From the NCBI GenBank assembly GCA_001603905.1, contig LVAE01000057.1, positions 1-64,000 of the forward strand: 64,000 bases of DNA, written 5' to 3'. Positions within the stretch are counted from its first letter, which is position 1; the number at the start of each line of letters is the position of its first letter. The notes beneath the pieces are model-generated. The model saw nothing but the letters and a program-made list of their open reading frames with translations. It made no database searches and had not been told where the DNA came from. Both the position numbers and the translations under genes were made by a program. Positions 58,301 through 64,000 of this stretch are shown piece by piece. Origin of the DNA: Fibrobacterales bacterium Fibro_02. Lineage in GTDB: Bacteria > Fibrobacterota > Fibrobacteria > Fibrobacterales > Fibrobacteraceae.

Positions 58301-60856
58301 ATAAATACCGAACACCAAGTCACCATCTGCATCAAGTCCGCTGACAGCATTACGAATGTTCCTATTTATGTAGCGACCATTCACATCATTTTCGTCCCAA
58401 AGAGTGGGTTTATGCCAACCATTCACCGTGAAAGAACCAATACCCAAACTCGCCTGAGCATCTTTTGTACCATAGTGATAGTTGTACTGGACGCTATAAA
58501 ACTCCGTAGACAAGCTATCTAGGGATCCAATCAAATAACCGATTTTAGCATCGTTTGTTTCCGTGGTAATATCACCGATTGAATAAGTATGTCTCAGATT
58601 CAGGCTAACCTTAGAACCATCCGCATTTCCATTTTCAATACGTCCAACAAAACCTCCCACATAAGCACCCTTAGCAACATCACCCGTCAAAAACGATTTT
58701 TGGATTTTCAGGGACGAAGCATAAGCATATCCCACCAAGCCACCAACAACAGCGGCATCAGAACCGGTAACATTACCGTCAAAAGAAGAATTCTGGACAT
58801 CAACTAAACCAGCAGCGTTTCCAACAAAACCACCAACATTGGCAGCACCAATGACAGTCGCATTTTCAACCTTGACATTTTTAATCGTGACATTGCCGCC
58901 AGCCTTGCCAGCAACAACACCAACATCATTCGACCCCGTAGCATTGACATACGCATTCGTAAACGTAACATTACTTATAGTCAACGGTTTTGACTCGGCA
59001 TTAACAAAGCCAAAGCTAGATGATCCAATCTGGCAAAGGCCATCGATGGCATATCCATTACCATCGACAACAACGGCTGTTTCCGTAGCAGTACTCCAAC
59101 TATTTTCTGCATATGCATCAGGAATAGGATTAAACTGCATGGAGCAAGCGCCATTTTTGTAACCGCCAAAGCGAAGAGTATCCGCCAATTTCAATGTATA
59201 ACTGGGGTAATGAGATTTAAACATATCAACAAGGCCAAACTCACAAGATCCAGAAACAACAGATGAACCATACGGACCGGTCACTTCGCAAACCTGGCTT
59301 TCATCCATTGTTCCACGGTACCAATACTTGAAATCTTTCCACTCGCTAAGATTATTATGGTCTCGATAAGGATCTTCCACAACCTTCTGCGAAATAGTAC
59401 AAACACTGTTTTCGCACTCCATATGGAAATAGACGTGATCTTTCAAGCCACCATCTTCATCAAACGCAACATTTTTCGGATTAGCAAAATAATACGACAC
59501 AACAACATCGTCATCCTGAACTTTAAAAGTCCTTACACTTTCGGAAACCTTTGTTACTTCAACTGATTTTCCATCTTGCTTCCTGACAACCTTGAGTTCA
59601 CCCAAGAAATATCCTTCATCCGGCGTAATACTCAAAGTAACCAAATCACCATATTGGGCTGTCGATTTGTCAATAGATACACTTCCTCCGGAAACGGTTC
59701 CCGAAGCATCCGTAATTGACCGATTTTCCTCAACATCCACAACATACACTGTAAAATCAATATTTACACCACCCCACTGTTCTCCTTCCAAAGCAACAGC
59801 AACAACATTGCTACCGCTATAAACATCTTCTACACTACCAAAATTCATGGAATGAAGAATTGAAGCCTCAGAATTTTCCCCATCATAAATATTCAAGCTT
59901 TCCAAATAGCCATTTGCGGATCCCGCAAATTTCAAGATTTTTCCTGTGGGAGCATTCAATACAACGGTTCCACTCGCAGAAACACTTCCATCACTATCGG
60001 CTCCACCATCATCATACAGCTTAAAGGACGTAACCCCATTGGGTATCGTTATCGTCTTAGGGGTCCCCGATACAGGAATATTAACGAACAGACCACCATC
60101 TGCAGTCAAATCATTGGTATAGAGAGGAGTAATAGTCGCATCCCCATAAGGCATAGAAAATGTGGCAGCGTTATCAAACGACGTGGAAAAGTCCACCTTT
60201 ACAGGAACTCCATCAGAGGATACCACATTAAGTCCGGCAGGCAAATAACCTGCATCTGGTTGTAACTCCAAGGAAATCTGAGTATTTATCGTAGCAGAGG
60301 TCACTCCACCGACCACGGTCACATCGCCATTCTCGATAACAGAGCCCTTCTGAATTTCATGAGGGACGGAAGGATCTAAAACAGTTACTTCAAGCTCCAA
60401 ATCGGAATTTCCACCGGACAGAGAGACTGTCAAAACATTCTCTGTGCTACGAACTACTGCAACGGGATCATTCGTTCCATTGCCGGAAGTTATTACATAA
60501 AGCAATTCCGAACCGGAAAGGGTTCCGTCATAAATATACAGATGTCCCGTAAGGGACTCCCTACCAGTAACAGTTCCCGCGACCTGGATTATACGTCCAG
60601 TGGGAGCGGTCATCTTAAGTTTTCCACTACAATTATAGGTAGAGCCACCTTCACCGTCGGAATAACCTCCGTCATCGTACAGCTTGAACGAGGTAATATC
60701 ATCAGGAATTGTTAGTTCATCTGTACCACTTACGGGCAGATTGATGTAATAACCATCCCCATCATTTTCGAGAGACCTTGTTGCAGACCAAGCTACAGAA
60801 ACAGCAAACAGGGCCGTTAGAATAAAAACCGAAAGATTGTTTATTTTCGTTTTCAT
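46358..60856 (-). CDS. Giant secreted surface protein: CUB-like domains, GLUG-like segment, List/Bact-type repeats, T9SS type A-like C-terminal tail
   Basis: Signal peptide MKTKINNLSVFILTALFAVSVAWSA; repeated LYAVW/VFYG/IYRTD motifs; C-terminal VDLLDMKGHVMSTV...GLYMLRVRAGSQQQAAKIVVR. Confidence 0.9.
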   Translation of the reverse strand: MKTKINNLSVFILTALFAVSVAWSATRSLENDGDGYYINLPVSGTDELTIPDDITSFKLYDDGGYSDGEGGSTYNCSGKLKMTAPTGRIIQVAGTVTGRESLTGHLYIYDGTLSGSELLYVITSGNGTNDPVAVVRSTENVLTVSLSGGNSDLELEVTVLDPSVPHEIQKGSVIENGDVTVVGGVTSATINTQISLELQPDAGYLPAGLNVVSSDGVPVKVDFSTSFDNAATFSMPYGDATITPLYTNDLTADGGLFVNIPVSGTPKTITIPNGVTSFKLYDDGGADSDGSVSASGTVVLNAPTGKILKFAGSANGYLESLNIYDGENSEASILHSMNFGSVEDVYSGSNVVAVALEGEQWGGVNIDFTVYVVDVEENRSITDASGTVSGGSVSIDKSTAQYGDLVTLSITPDEGYFLGELKVVRKQDGKSVEVTKVSESVRTFKVQDDDVVVSYYFANPKNVAFDEDGGLKDHVYFHMECENSVCTISQKVVEDPYRDHNNLSEWKDFKYWYRGTMDESQVCEVTGPYGSSVVSGSCEFGLVDMFKSHYPSYTLKLADTLRFGGYKNGACSMQFNPIPDAYAENSWSTATETAVVVDGNGYAIDGLCQIGSSSFGFVNAESKPLTISNVTFTNAYVNATGSNDVGVVAGKAGGNVTIKNVKVENATVIGAANVGGFVGNAAGLVDVQNSSFDGNVTGSDAAVVGGLVGYAYASSLKIQKSFLTGDVAKGAYVGGFVGRIENGNADGSKVSLNLRHTYSIGDITTETNDAKIGYLIGSLDSLSTEFYSVQYNYHYGTKDAQASLGIGSFTVNGWHKPTLWDENDVNGRYINRNIRNAVSGLDADGDLVFGIYPIDVGTDVDWNNGVVSGNSMKRGKLAVILNMWDGAWTRVDGVNKDLPFFADANYHALHIVAFEVDILQSNPAYEDQKAILDAAVNAGKYDIEYCGSGCYGLNVYTDYTGTLKSEDLEFVNSLLDEDSYWYGDKELNESTIFGSDVYYAYFENIKMNVVYHLCTGLLEYSEAAEGYVCVGTEYEVKPDQDIDGYDISFLLNPVKKFETSEYGLFIPPMVVTSSSGAKTVLPHNYQIKPKTDEYSLVSSYLAERSFDYFRTNLLPYSDPDQYYDTLHLYYDLEQDSYLAYVLRNGLDPDPETGITPVFTYDAVAFDVNGNEKSAYKMSVDTEPPSATLTAGFVVKAPAGYKVDEYVVEFGYSTMANDPVMVSSTNNYLVTSQDLIQNYGTKVWTFTTADTIRLDSIYKAYALRSLNLTNFTMKITPSFDYVDYLVNFIRPIGDNSPKNGVSPVDVYIPDSYVGASWEDSKTYSLNNTDTRMPVLYAAGGCIAWSDVNFYDAVKPVYSEFDNLAVQNFESPMDLYPVYFTKSEYEVTYSDWDSKCGDAPTESFTVTAHAKLNAAHLTRMELWQIIGAEGENSHADTIKHVMTQDDQNQTLFTLEIPKVTYTDATTGDESAVSFTFEAHAVPAEGYAVTSNSYYAIMTSEGEGGQVVETRLVFGDRKFSVSGNYEFNVDLIGGESYNYAFDTENWDYISSQWGDEYYNVKYELYVADADLDLPESYVLGETALKLPMLYATTMKVNPSFVGNANQSFALVGWTIYADSAYCVVDQVKSDGQDCIESDSKNLFKEFSGDMVVAIQEAVDEGGFTIEENTVPLYPVWGESYDEITKIKIGCPNETEGCGSNDHPMSVTLSQTFNIAGKEVTLTHSSDEAIAFPQKYRVPFSDFTLDVSFTSNPGYEVGSIKLEDTDLTGSEYASFTDGKLHLQNRYFYAKFVPATLSFTPYTIAFDISSLDSEIVAFGQSWYDKVDAGNGTAVMNVGTANEFPNLYAFHGSGTYGPYSFNEVYWAKEQAPEDETEWNAWYGTYISSSMKQPFNSDLVTQYFGENSTETAMAAYPMVVSELTNGYDARDAWPIWFRSDNDSDPKSYHGSVVISQTWNGKTYKQKSQFTAADAHTYLHRLFIPKADDTLVYNVSLEPDPGYAMTLKDYIEGHPEHTAFGWSDDDGGSADLPEGEDWGYNLDPEVMTLKVQPSRMSSWANEAYVSFTVLHYNVEFSRPTDAEVFVASKWVSDNKYEVDWFESQTDVTVNNIKTPILYDENGCQVYWKVKDSEAHIDTGIVGELVYMTSTETLETAINVLVPDTDESNRNCDNAETYKQTLTVEGEGTILLEQVIGDAPESPEDPAQVVLAHSFVEDEATGVLTLNVPAAYNEVGPDFLIEQIGVKFRVVAVPAENYTLDKISYETAKNGNVMTVTVEDSAEVNVMESLPWTVKFKSLAPIYVTYDLSLGVTDSADTYLPTNATKSEKLELANNADTVVFWKPYRASTCFQGWSTTAAANYTADDSAYTTFNAGNFTEFSTNPDNPTTLYAIWGDDCSENRNLWTVENGQMNATLVLYQLFGDDTLFHEVLDRRGLTLEGDSFDVYIDPVRSAPKSGYHYAADAKYELSYQYTLPVTEGSNPDIETVEVEPDAEKGGVWHLTSVGIPSTPTYTFTTDVEMMSYLIVFDVNAGDAPVFYGTDWVKEKTLTLDSGDEDKAFPQDLRRTDACFEGWVIPGIEEPEIYSNFDEVVDALKDVMATVETVQNDEGESVDHTYYTLSAQWNSNCTPETFKVFSGMTEGQGTFQVSQNPDAENAVWMDVPEEGLVIPELEGLSLAVKFTGADTYETGDVITGVKADAENAEQLFEIENGESFTVAAEQPDVKLNVEANLIEMNFALDAGYDDVFYGPGFSWNWSSEGVSFGAALPSNLYRAGYKFAGWKFDNEETPMLNLNEDFVAAYNAYAAAHEGNYPDTLHAVWTVSGVIPAYSLQLTEETLDQNAGVLTLSQTIGDSTIVHVFEDGMLDVPMVEDLALTVNFAIDTAHSFDGETPITLKSFITDETVGSYATGDEVVVHTETLGAAGTVMVNVATKVDSYEFAFDINVGEDDQVFYGKDWFATKSYDMSEEELDSKFPTSAYQTQNCLGGFAFTAMEPLEDGYTITMPDVKFYTGIDSAFIADYKALEEKPTTLYAVWLKPGVHCSAITSNVMISALNASEEGEFTLTNADMEIKLPASEESAAVQVPVADDLEFTVTFTPTSAYDFDAETGTITISLVDGYDYTLVNAKTYSFAKNATLKATPTLKAVAFDLNANAGEASVFYGKEYAKTWTSEGAAYGAELPKNIYRTDANLLGWAFEAIEDDAAEVWFTKFDKDFMDAYVAQETAPTTLYAVWKTNAERATYTITSTEETLGAGNLVVAQWAFADSIGYAVGADGLKVPAENNLIFRAYFEPLNTHSVVGDLPVALDVDGEVTNVFVGQDFVLAGNTEITVATENDVYVLAFDANADGATLFYGDNWFSGKTYSPADAEEDLNFPTSLYRTDKCLDGFAFNADESVVYKSISDEFITEFKERELTSPVTLVAVWKNCPETYANYTVAAKDASEGVFTLTNKYGEIANEFEVGSEALVIPAAEDLTFSVTFAENVTVDYENKVSVLAGDETVATVADGATVSFSQNSELKAVASVLDLTFAFDANKAANDTVFYNLEWSATKSYDLADEEFDYHFPTAYQTSKCLAGFAFSKTATESEAFQEVGTEFIKAYKALEVKPTTLYAVWTTEDCNHGYVVLRSGNTEAEGSFTISDAVNSYELSAGSLMAVPTHVVDFKVTFHEGHAYELEKIDLLDDDLNSYSGFANGAEYSFDMNTVLKANVEPKSKGLVFALNADDATVFYGTSYDPKWFENLMNGDFYNDNLPSGIYRNDAVFVGWSFTQMSGVAEGSKYFTKIDDDFYEAFKNHAETRENFDTPDTLYAVWKSAPNREIYTVTVGNKASEGKFRLTNASGGLSNEFLVDATTMLVIPAENDLVFTVSFVSASETAEYEGISVISTTGTQIAVIEMGDEYTFRKDVMLRAISYMPTMEFALDVNAGNADVFYESDFGFKWWASSYGQNLPTGIYRTDAKLVGWSLDKNATPDKAFKEIDDAFNEAVESYMEHYGEGLIGDISEGDFDLSKIQEMYGMDFAQMSRGPVLYAVWEKANVKTVSVKSNSLRQGTLTLQQLVDDSTFTFVVGEKGLKVPYVEGGLEFRAHFEANESHLLNSGKSLVWNAAAADTTKNDEFVLVSEATSFDALVKVVGFNLAFNAESKETLFYGDDWTSGKKVIAKGTSASQFPTMVYSASRCLVGWTLKNDAVAYTEMQDELANKLYEKYPKLTDTTKINMYALWSDSPDQCSALMTRVSVEQDKGEVMLVEKTGESTEVVHKFNEKGSMMLPSDIVSAEWTLRSAPDSSYALDSLTIVRNDKLLAVLREGGNLPGNMDNAVFKAHFSKANKTPVEIVERHFAQSGNAIQLNIKASEFEVTRGVEARVRVFDVKGDSVVLDSLLGDSVAMGFESEVVLRMKRTGDYKVVLTLEDEKESDAFEQEFGVKSSIASVGKDGWQMVSLAAVDTSAVNWTSDDQVFYWWDEFGNGGDYWQYKRYNRGDSVVATRGAWYSSLDSLPLVLKRDIEDDGEDAVWKLDSVHSGWNLVANTHGWEVSLFAGHADEEKDVDEESEISFYRYNSETADYEETKYLKPYEAVWAKVGKKKNWKVSAAPVFAKATEREPQPEKPEGGRMLLKRVLAKASTKDRWVLQAVLSDKNGKQDAWNILGAGNNPFSAEEPPESMGDHVNLSIVEGKRALAKSIKSASDEMEWTVALSASNDRVGYLTLVGIDDVNAFGYRVFVTVDGNTTEMKDGVPLQVLLKSNAKTATVRVAPAAKVVAQNSLKGLRSARLGGKLKVSFEATGLAGTNARVDLLDMKGHVMSTVNAKTLEGTNALVLDAPKSGLYMLRVRAGSQQQAAKIVVR
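47900..53330 (-). repeat. About nine consecutive ~600-bp coding repeats (List/Bact-type, ~190-220 aa)
   Basis: 'F.xD.N...VFYG' motif recurs near 53290, 52660, 52050, 51425, 50850, 50280, 49715, 49110, 48450; each followed by a '(R/Q)T(D/S)..L.G(W/F)' and 'TTLYAVW' motif. Confidence 0.85.
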
Positions 60857-60949
60857 ACCATTATACCATTTTTACATACGAAATTTAGAAATCGCAAACA
60901 ACTCTTTTTATGAAAAAATAAAAAAACAGTCCATAATTCATCACAAAAA

Positions 60950-60980
60950 TATAATTTACGCAAAAATTGCGTAAATTATA
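60950..60980. promoter_or_regulatory. Perfect 14-bp inverted repeat between divergent genes (candidate operator)
   Basis: tataatttacgcaa-aaa-ttgcgtaaattata. Confidence 0.7.
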
Positions 60981-61014
60981 CAATTAATGTCGTTATAGTG
61001 AAAAAAAACCTAAA

Positions 61015-62544
61015 TTGATAGTTAAAATGAAAAAAATAATCCGTTCAGCTATATACTCATTTCTGCTATTCCTTGAGGTGTTCTTCATCAAGGCGGTTTT
61101 GTTAATAGCAGAAACTTTTCCATTGGACAACACAGAAGCTGTAACATACACCTTAACGCACAATATTTCCGGAGCAAAAGACTATTCATACACACTCATT
61201 TACGAGATTTTAACAAGCTCCATATTCATCACATTACTTATCATCATCGCAATATCTGTTTTCTTGTTCACATTCAATCTTATCAACAGGCACCGGCAAA
61301 CCCCATCTCAAAGGCGACCATCATTCAAAAAGATTATTGTAATAACAGACCTCATTTGTCTAACATTACTCATTCATTGCATTTACAGAAACATTCCCCT
61401 ACTGGACTACTATAAACATTGGAATAATTCAGACAAAATTTCAAGCGACATAGATTTTTACACAAAAGAATACATTGATCCAGATTCTCTGAAAATTTCA
61501 TTTTCAGAAAAAAGAAACCTTATCCTCATTTTACTTGAATCAATCGAATACAACTTTCAGGATTCCGCCAACGGAGGAACACTTCCCCAAAATCTAATCC
61601 CCGAAATCACAAACTATATAAAAACAGAACAAAGCTTTATACCCGGCGGGACACAAATTACAGGGACCGGCTGGACAATGGCTGATGTCGTGGCGAAAAC
61701 TTGCGGAATTCCACTTATGCTTTCACCTAGCCAGCCCGATCACCCTACACCACACGGGAAATTCATTCCCGGAGCCTCATGCCTTACCGACATTCTGCAT
61801 CAACACGGATACGTTACCATCGTATCGAAAGGCGCCGACCTCAAATTTTCAGGAATGGAAGCGTTCGTCAAAACACATCTCGTTGACGAAGGTTATGGTC
61901 GTAACGAATACTTGCAACAAGGGCTAATAGACCAGAGTATATTAAACGAATGGGGTGTCCCTGATTCTGCGCACTACGCACTAATAAAGAAACATATTGA
62001 AAGACTTTCTGCAACTAACAAACCTTGGGCTGTATGGATGATTACACTCAACACACATACACCTTACGGAGCAAACGACCCAGCCTGTCACATACCCGAA
62101 AACGCTCTAAATTGGGAACGATTACACTCCAACATACATTGCTCATCACAACAACTAGACGATTTCATAAAATGGGCCAAGAAACAAGAGTGGTTTGAAC
62201 ATACTACCATCGCCGTCATGGGAGACCATGCAACAATGGCTCCATCACATGTTATTGGATTCAACGGCATGAAACAGACGCATTATTGGCTTGATTTTTT
62301 CATCAATTCCGCAAAAACTCCTATAGCAAATAAGCGAACATTTACATCACTTGACATGTTTCCAACTATTCTTGAAGCCATGGGAGCCAAAATTCCGGAG
62401 AAAGCACTCGGACTCGGGCGCTCACTCTATTCCTGGTCACCTACACTTCTTGAAAAATACGGACTAGATTCCTTAAACAAATCGCTCAACAAACACAACA
62501 GAACATATTCAAAATTCCTTTACTTTGACAAAAAAGCAGAATAG
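61015..62544 (+). CDS. LTA synthase/sulfatase-family (alkaline phosphatase superfamily) membrane protein
   Basis: N-terminal TM helices; NLILILLESIEYNF, GTGWTMADVVAKTCGIPL, TLNTHTPYG, AVMGDHATMAP. Confidence 0.87.
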   Translation: MIVKMKKIIRSAIYSFLLFLEVFFIKAVLLIAETFPLDNTEAVTYTLTHNISGAKDYSYTLIYEILTSSIFITLLIIIAISVFLFTFNLINRHRQTPSQRRPSFKKIIVITDLICLTLLIHCIYRNIPLLDYYKHWNNSDKISSDIDFYTKEYIDPDSLKISFSEKRNLILILLESIEYNFQDSANGGTLPQNLIPEITNYIKTEQSFIPGGTQITGTGWTMADVVAKTCGIPLMLSPSQPDHPTPHGKFIPGASCLTDILHQHGYVTIVSKGADLKFSGMEAFVKTHLVDEGYGRNEYLQQGLIDQSILNEWGVPDSAHYALIKKHIERLSATNKPWAVWMITLNTHTPYGANDPACHIPENALNWERLHSNIHCSSQQLDDFIKWAKKQEWFEHTTIAVMGDHATMAPSHVIGFNGMKQTHYWLDFFINSAKTPIANKRTFTSLDMFPTILEAMGAKIPEKALGLGRSLYSWSPTLLEKYGLDSLNKSLNKHNRTYSKFLYFDKKAE

Positions 62545-62551
62545 CGAACAT

Positions 62552-62700
62552 GACCATGGATTCCGTCACTACACTTCGTTTCGTTCCAGAATGACGGGTG
62601 GGAGAAAATGCAAAAAACCGGCCCTGGGGACCGGTTTTACGAGACTTTCTGATTTCTTCTCTGGATCCCGTCGGGCGTTGCACGCCCTCCAGGATGACAA
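62552..62700. repeat. Two intergenic short-repeat copies flanking the terminator
   Basis: 'ggattccgtcactacacttcgtttcgttccagaatgacggg' and 'ctggatcccgtcgggcgttgcacgccctccaggatgaca'. Confidence 0.6.
62614..62638. terminator. Bidirectional terminator between convergent genes
   Basis: aaaaccgg-ccctgggga-ccggtttt. Confidence 0.8.
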
Positions 62701-62706
62701 ATTGCG

Positions 62707-64000
62707 TTACTTCACGACTTCGGCGTCAACAACCTTCTTGCCGTTCACGGTCTTGGGGCCGTTGTTGCCGTTGTCGCGGCGGATGATCTTGTACTGAATG
62801 ATGCTCCAGAAGTTGGACACGATCCAGTAGAGCACAAGGCCAGAGGGCATCACCGCGCTAAACAGGAACATCATAGCGGGCATCATCCAAGTCATCATCT
62901 TAGCCTGAGCGGGATCCATGGCGCCGTTGCCGCTCATGGTCACCTTGGTCTGGAAGTAGGTGGTAACCACCATAATCCACGGGAGGAGAGCGAGTCCATC
63001 GGGCATGAGGAACGGAATGCTGAATCCGTGGAAGATTACGTCGCTACGGCTGAGGTCGGTAATCCAGAGGAAGGCCGGCATGCCGCGGAGTTCGACAGCG
63101 CGGCCGAGCACGAAGAAGAGGCCCATGAAGATCGGCATCTGGATAATCATCGGGAGGCAGCCGCCGGTGCAGCTGGCGAGCGGGTTCACGCCGTTCTTGG
63201 CGTAAAGCTCCATGATGGCGGCCTGCTTCTTTTGCGGATCGCTACGGTACTTCACGTTGATTTCGTCGAGCTGCGGCTTGAGCTTGCTCATGGCAGAAGT
63301 CGACTTGAGCTGCTTGATGGTGAACGGGGTCGTAATACCGCGCACGATGAAGGTCACGAGGATAATGGCGACGCCGTAGTTCGGAATGATGGAGTAGAAG
63401 AACTTGAGCAGCTTGAGGAGCATGGCGCAAATCCACACGAACCAGACGCTGGAACCCGGGAACCACTTGGAACCGGTCACGATAATCTTTTCGTAGCCCT
63501 GGCCGAGCGATTCGACTTCGGACCATTCCAGCGGGAGCACCATGAAATTGTAGGCAACGGAATCACCGCGCACGGCGTCTGCAATGGAGAGGCTGTAGGT
63601 ACCCGGATCCGGGTTGCCTTCGGTCGCCAAATTGATGTGCTTGGCCTTGACCTGGGCGGGCACCGGAGAATCGAACTGCACCGACATCGCTACGTACTTA
63701 CGGCGCATGCCGACCCAGTAGTAGTTGGCGTTGTCAAACGTCATGGCGTCGTTGAATGTTTCGCGTTCGGTGATTTCGTTGTTCTTGAAAATCACTTCGC
63801 TAAAGAAGTAGCTGGTACCGCCGAAGCTCTTGCCCTTCGGGAATTCTTCGGTTTCACGCATGCCGCCCTTCCAGGAGAGCTCGTACTTGTCGACGCGGAA
63901 ACCCTTGAACTTGTTCACCTGACGGACAGCGACGCCCGACTTGGTGAAGCCGTAGCTACGCACCAGCTGGTTGCCGTTGGCGTCGGTAAAGACGAACTGA
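62707..64000 (-). CDS. yidC: Membrane protein insertase YidC (5' end outside window)
   Basis: FFYSIIPNYGVAIILVTFIVRGITTPFTIKQLKSTSAMSKLKPQLDEINVKY; frame stays open to the window edge. Confidence 0.95.
   Translation of the reverse strand, partial: QFVFTDANGNQLVRSYGFTKSGVAVRQVNKFKGFRVDKYELSWKGGMRETEEFPKGKSFGGTSYFFSEVIFKNNEITERETFNDAMTFDNANYYWVGMRRKYVAMSVQFDSPVPAQVKAKHINLATEGNPDPGTYSLSIADAVRGDSVAYNFMVLPLEWSEVESLGQGYEKIIVTGSKWFPGSSVWFVWICAMLLKLLKFFYSIIPNYGVAIILVTFIVRGITTPFTIKQLKSTSAMSKLKPQLDEINVKYRSDPQKKQAAIMELYAKNGVNPLASCTGGCLPMIIQMPIFMGLFFVLGRAVELRGMPAFLWITDLSRSDVIFHGFSIPFLMPDGLALLPWIMVVTTYFQTKVTMSGNGAMDPAQAKMMTWMMPAMMFLFSAVMPSGLVLYWIVSNFWSIIQYKIIRRDNGNNGPKTVNGKKVVDAEVVK

Noticed and set aside
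46358-60856. Possible NRPS/PKS because of the very large ORF
   Set aside because: No adenylation, condensation or KS/AT motifs; signal peptide and surface-protein repeats instead

Overview
The window looks like a chromosomal segment from a Gram-negative, Fibrobacter-like bacterium. That assignment is inferred from Ser-rich linkers, a T9SS-like C-terminal tail and giant List/Bact-repeat surface proteins; it was not tested by search. Much of it is ordinary housekeeping: fabD-fabG-acpP-rnc, cysS, metNIQ, alaS, an nfnAB-like pair, cysK, pyrC, rnr and a partial yidC. Four accessory regions stand out. (1) A four-gene minor-pilin operon (about 7.0-16.2 kb) ends in a 2.2k-residue PilX/GspK-like protein carrying a very large ectodomain. 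(2) A 4832-aa secreted protein (46.4-60.9 kb) has CUB-like domains, a GLUG-like segment, at least nine ~600-bp repeats and a T9SS-like tail. In its repeats a cysteine pair is either wholly present or wholly absent. A perfect 14-bp inverted repeat separates it from a divergent LTA-synthase-like gene. (3) A small GIY-YIG nuclease gene lies inside a cluster of short palindromic repeats that occur elsewhere in the window. (4) A GGDEF-family protein has a strongly degenerate active site and lies near an intact HD-GYP protein. No rRNA, tRNA, CRISPR array or prophage was recognised. All family calls come from reading motifs by eye.
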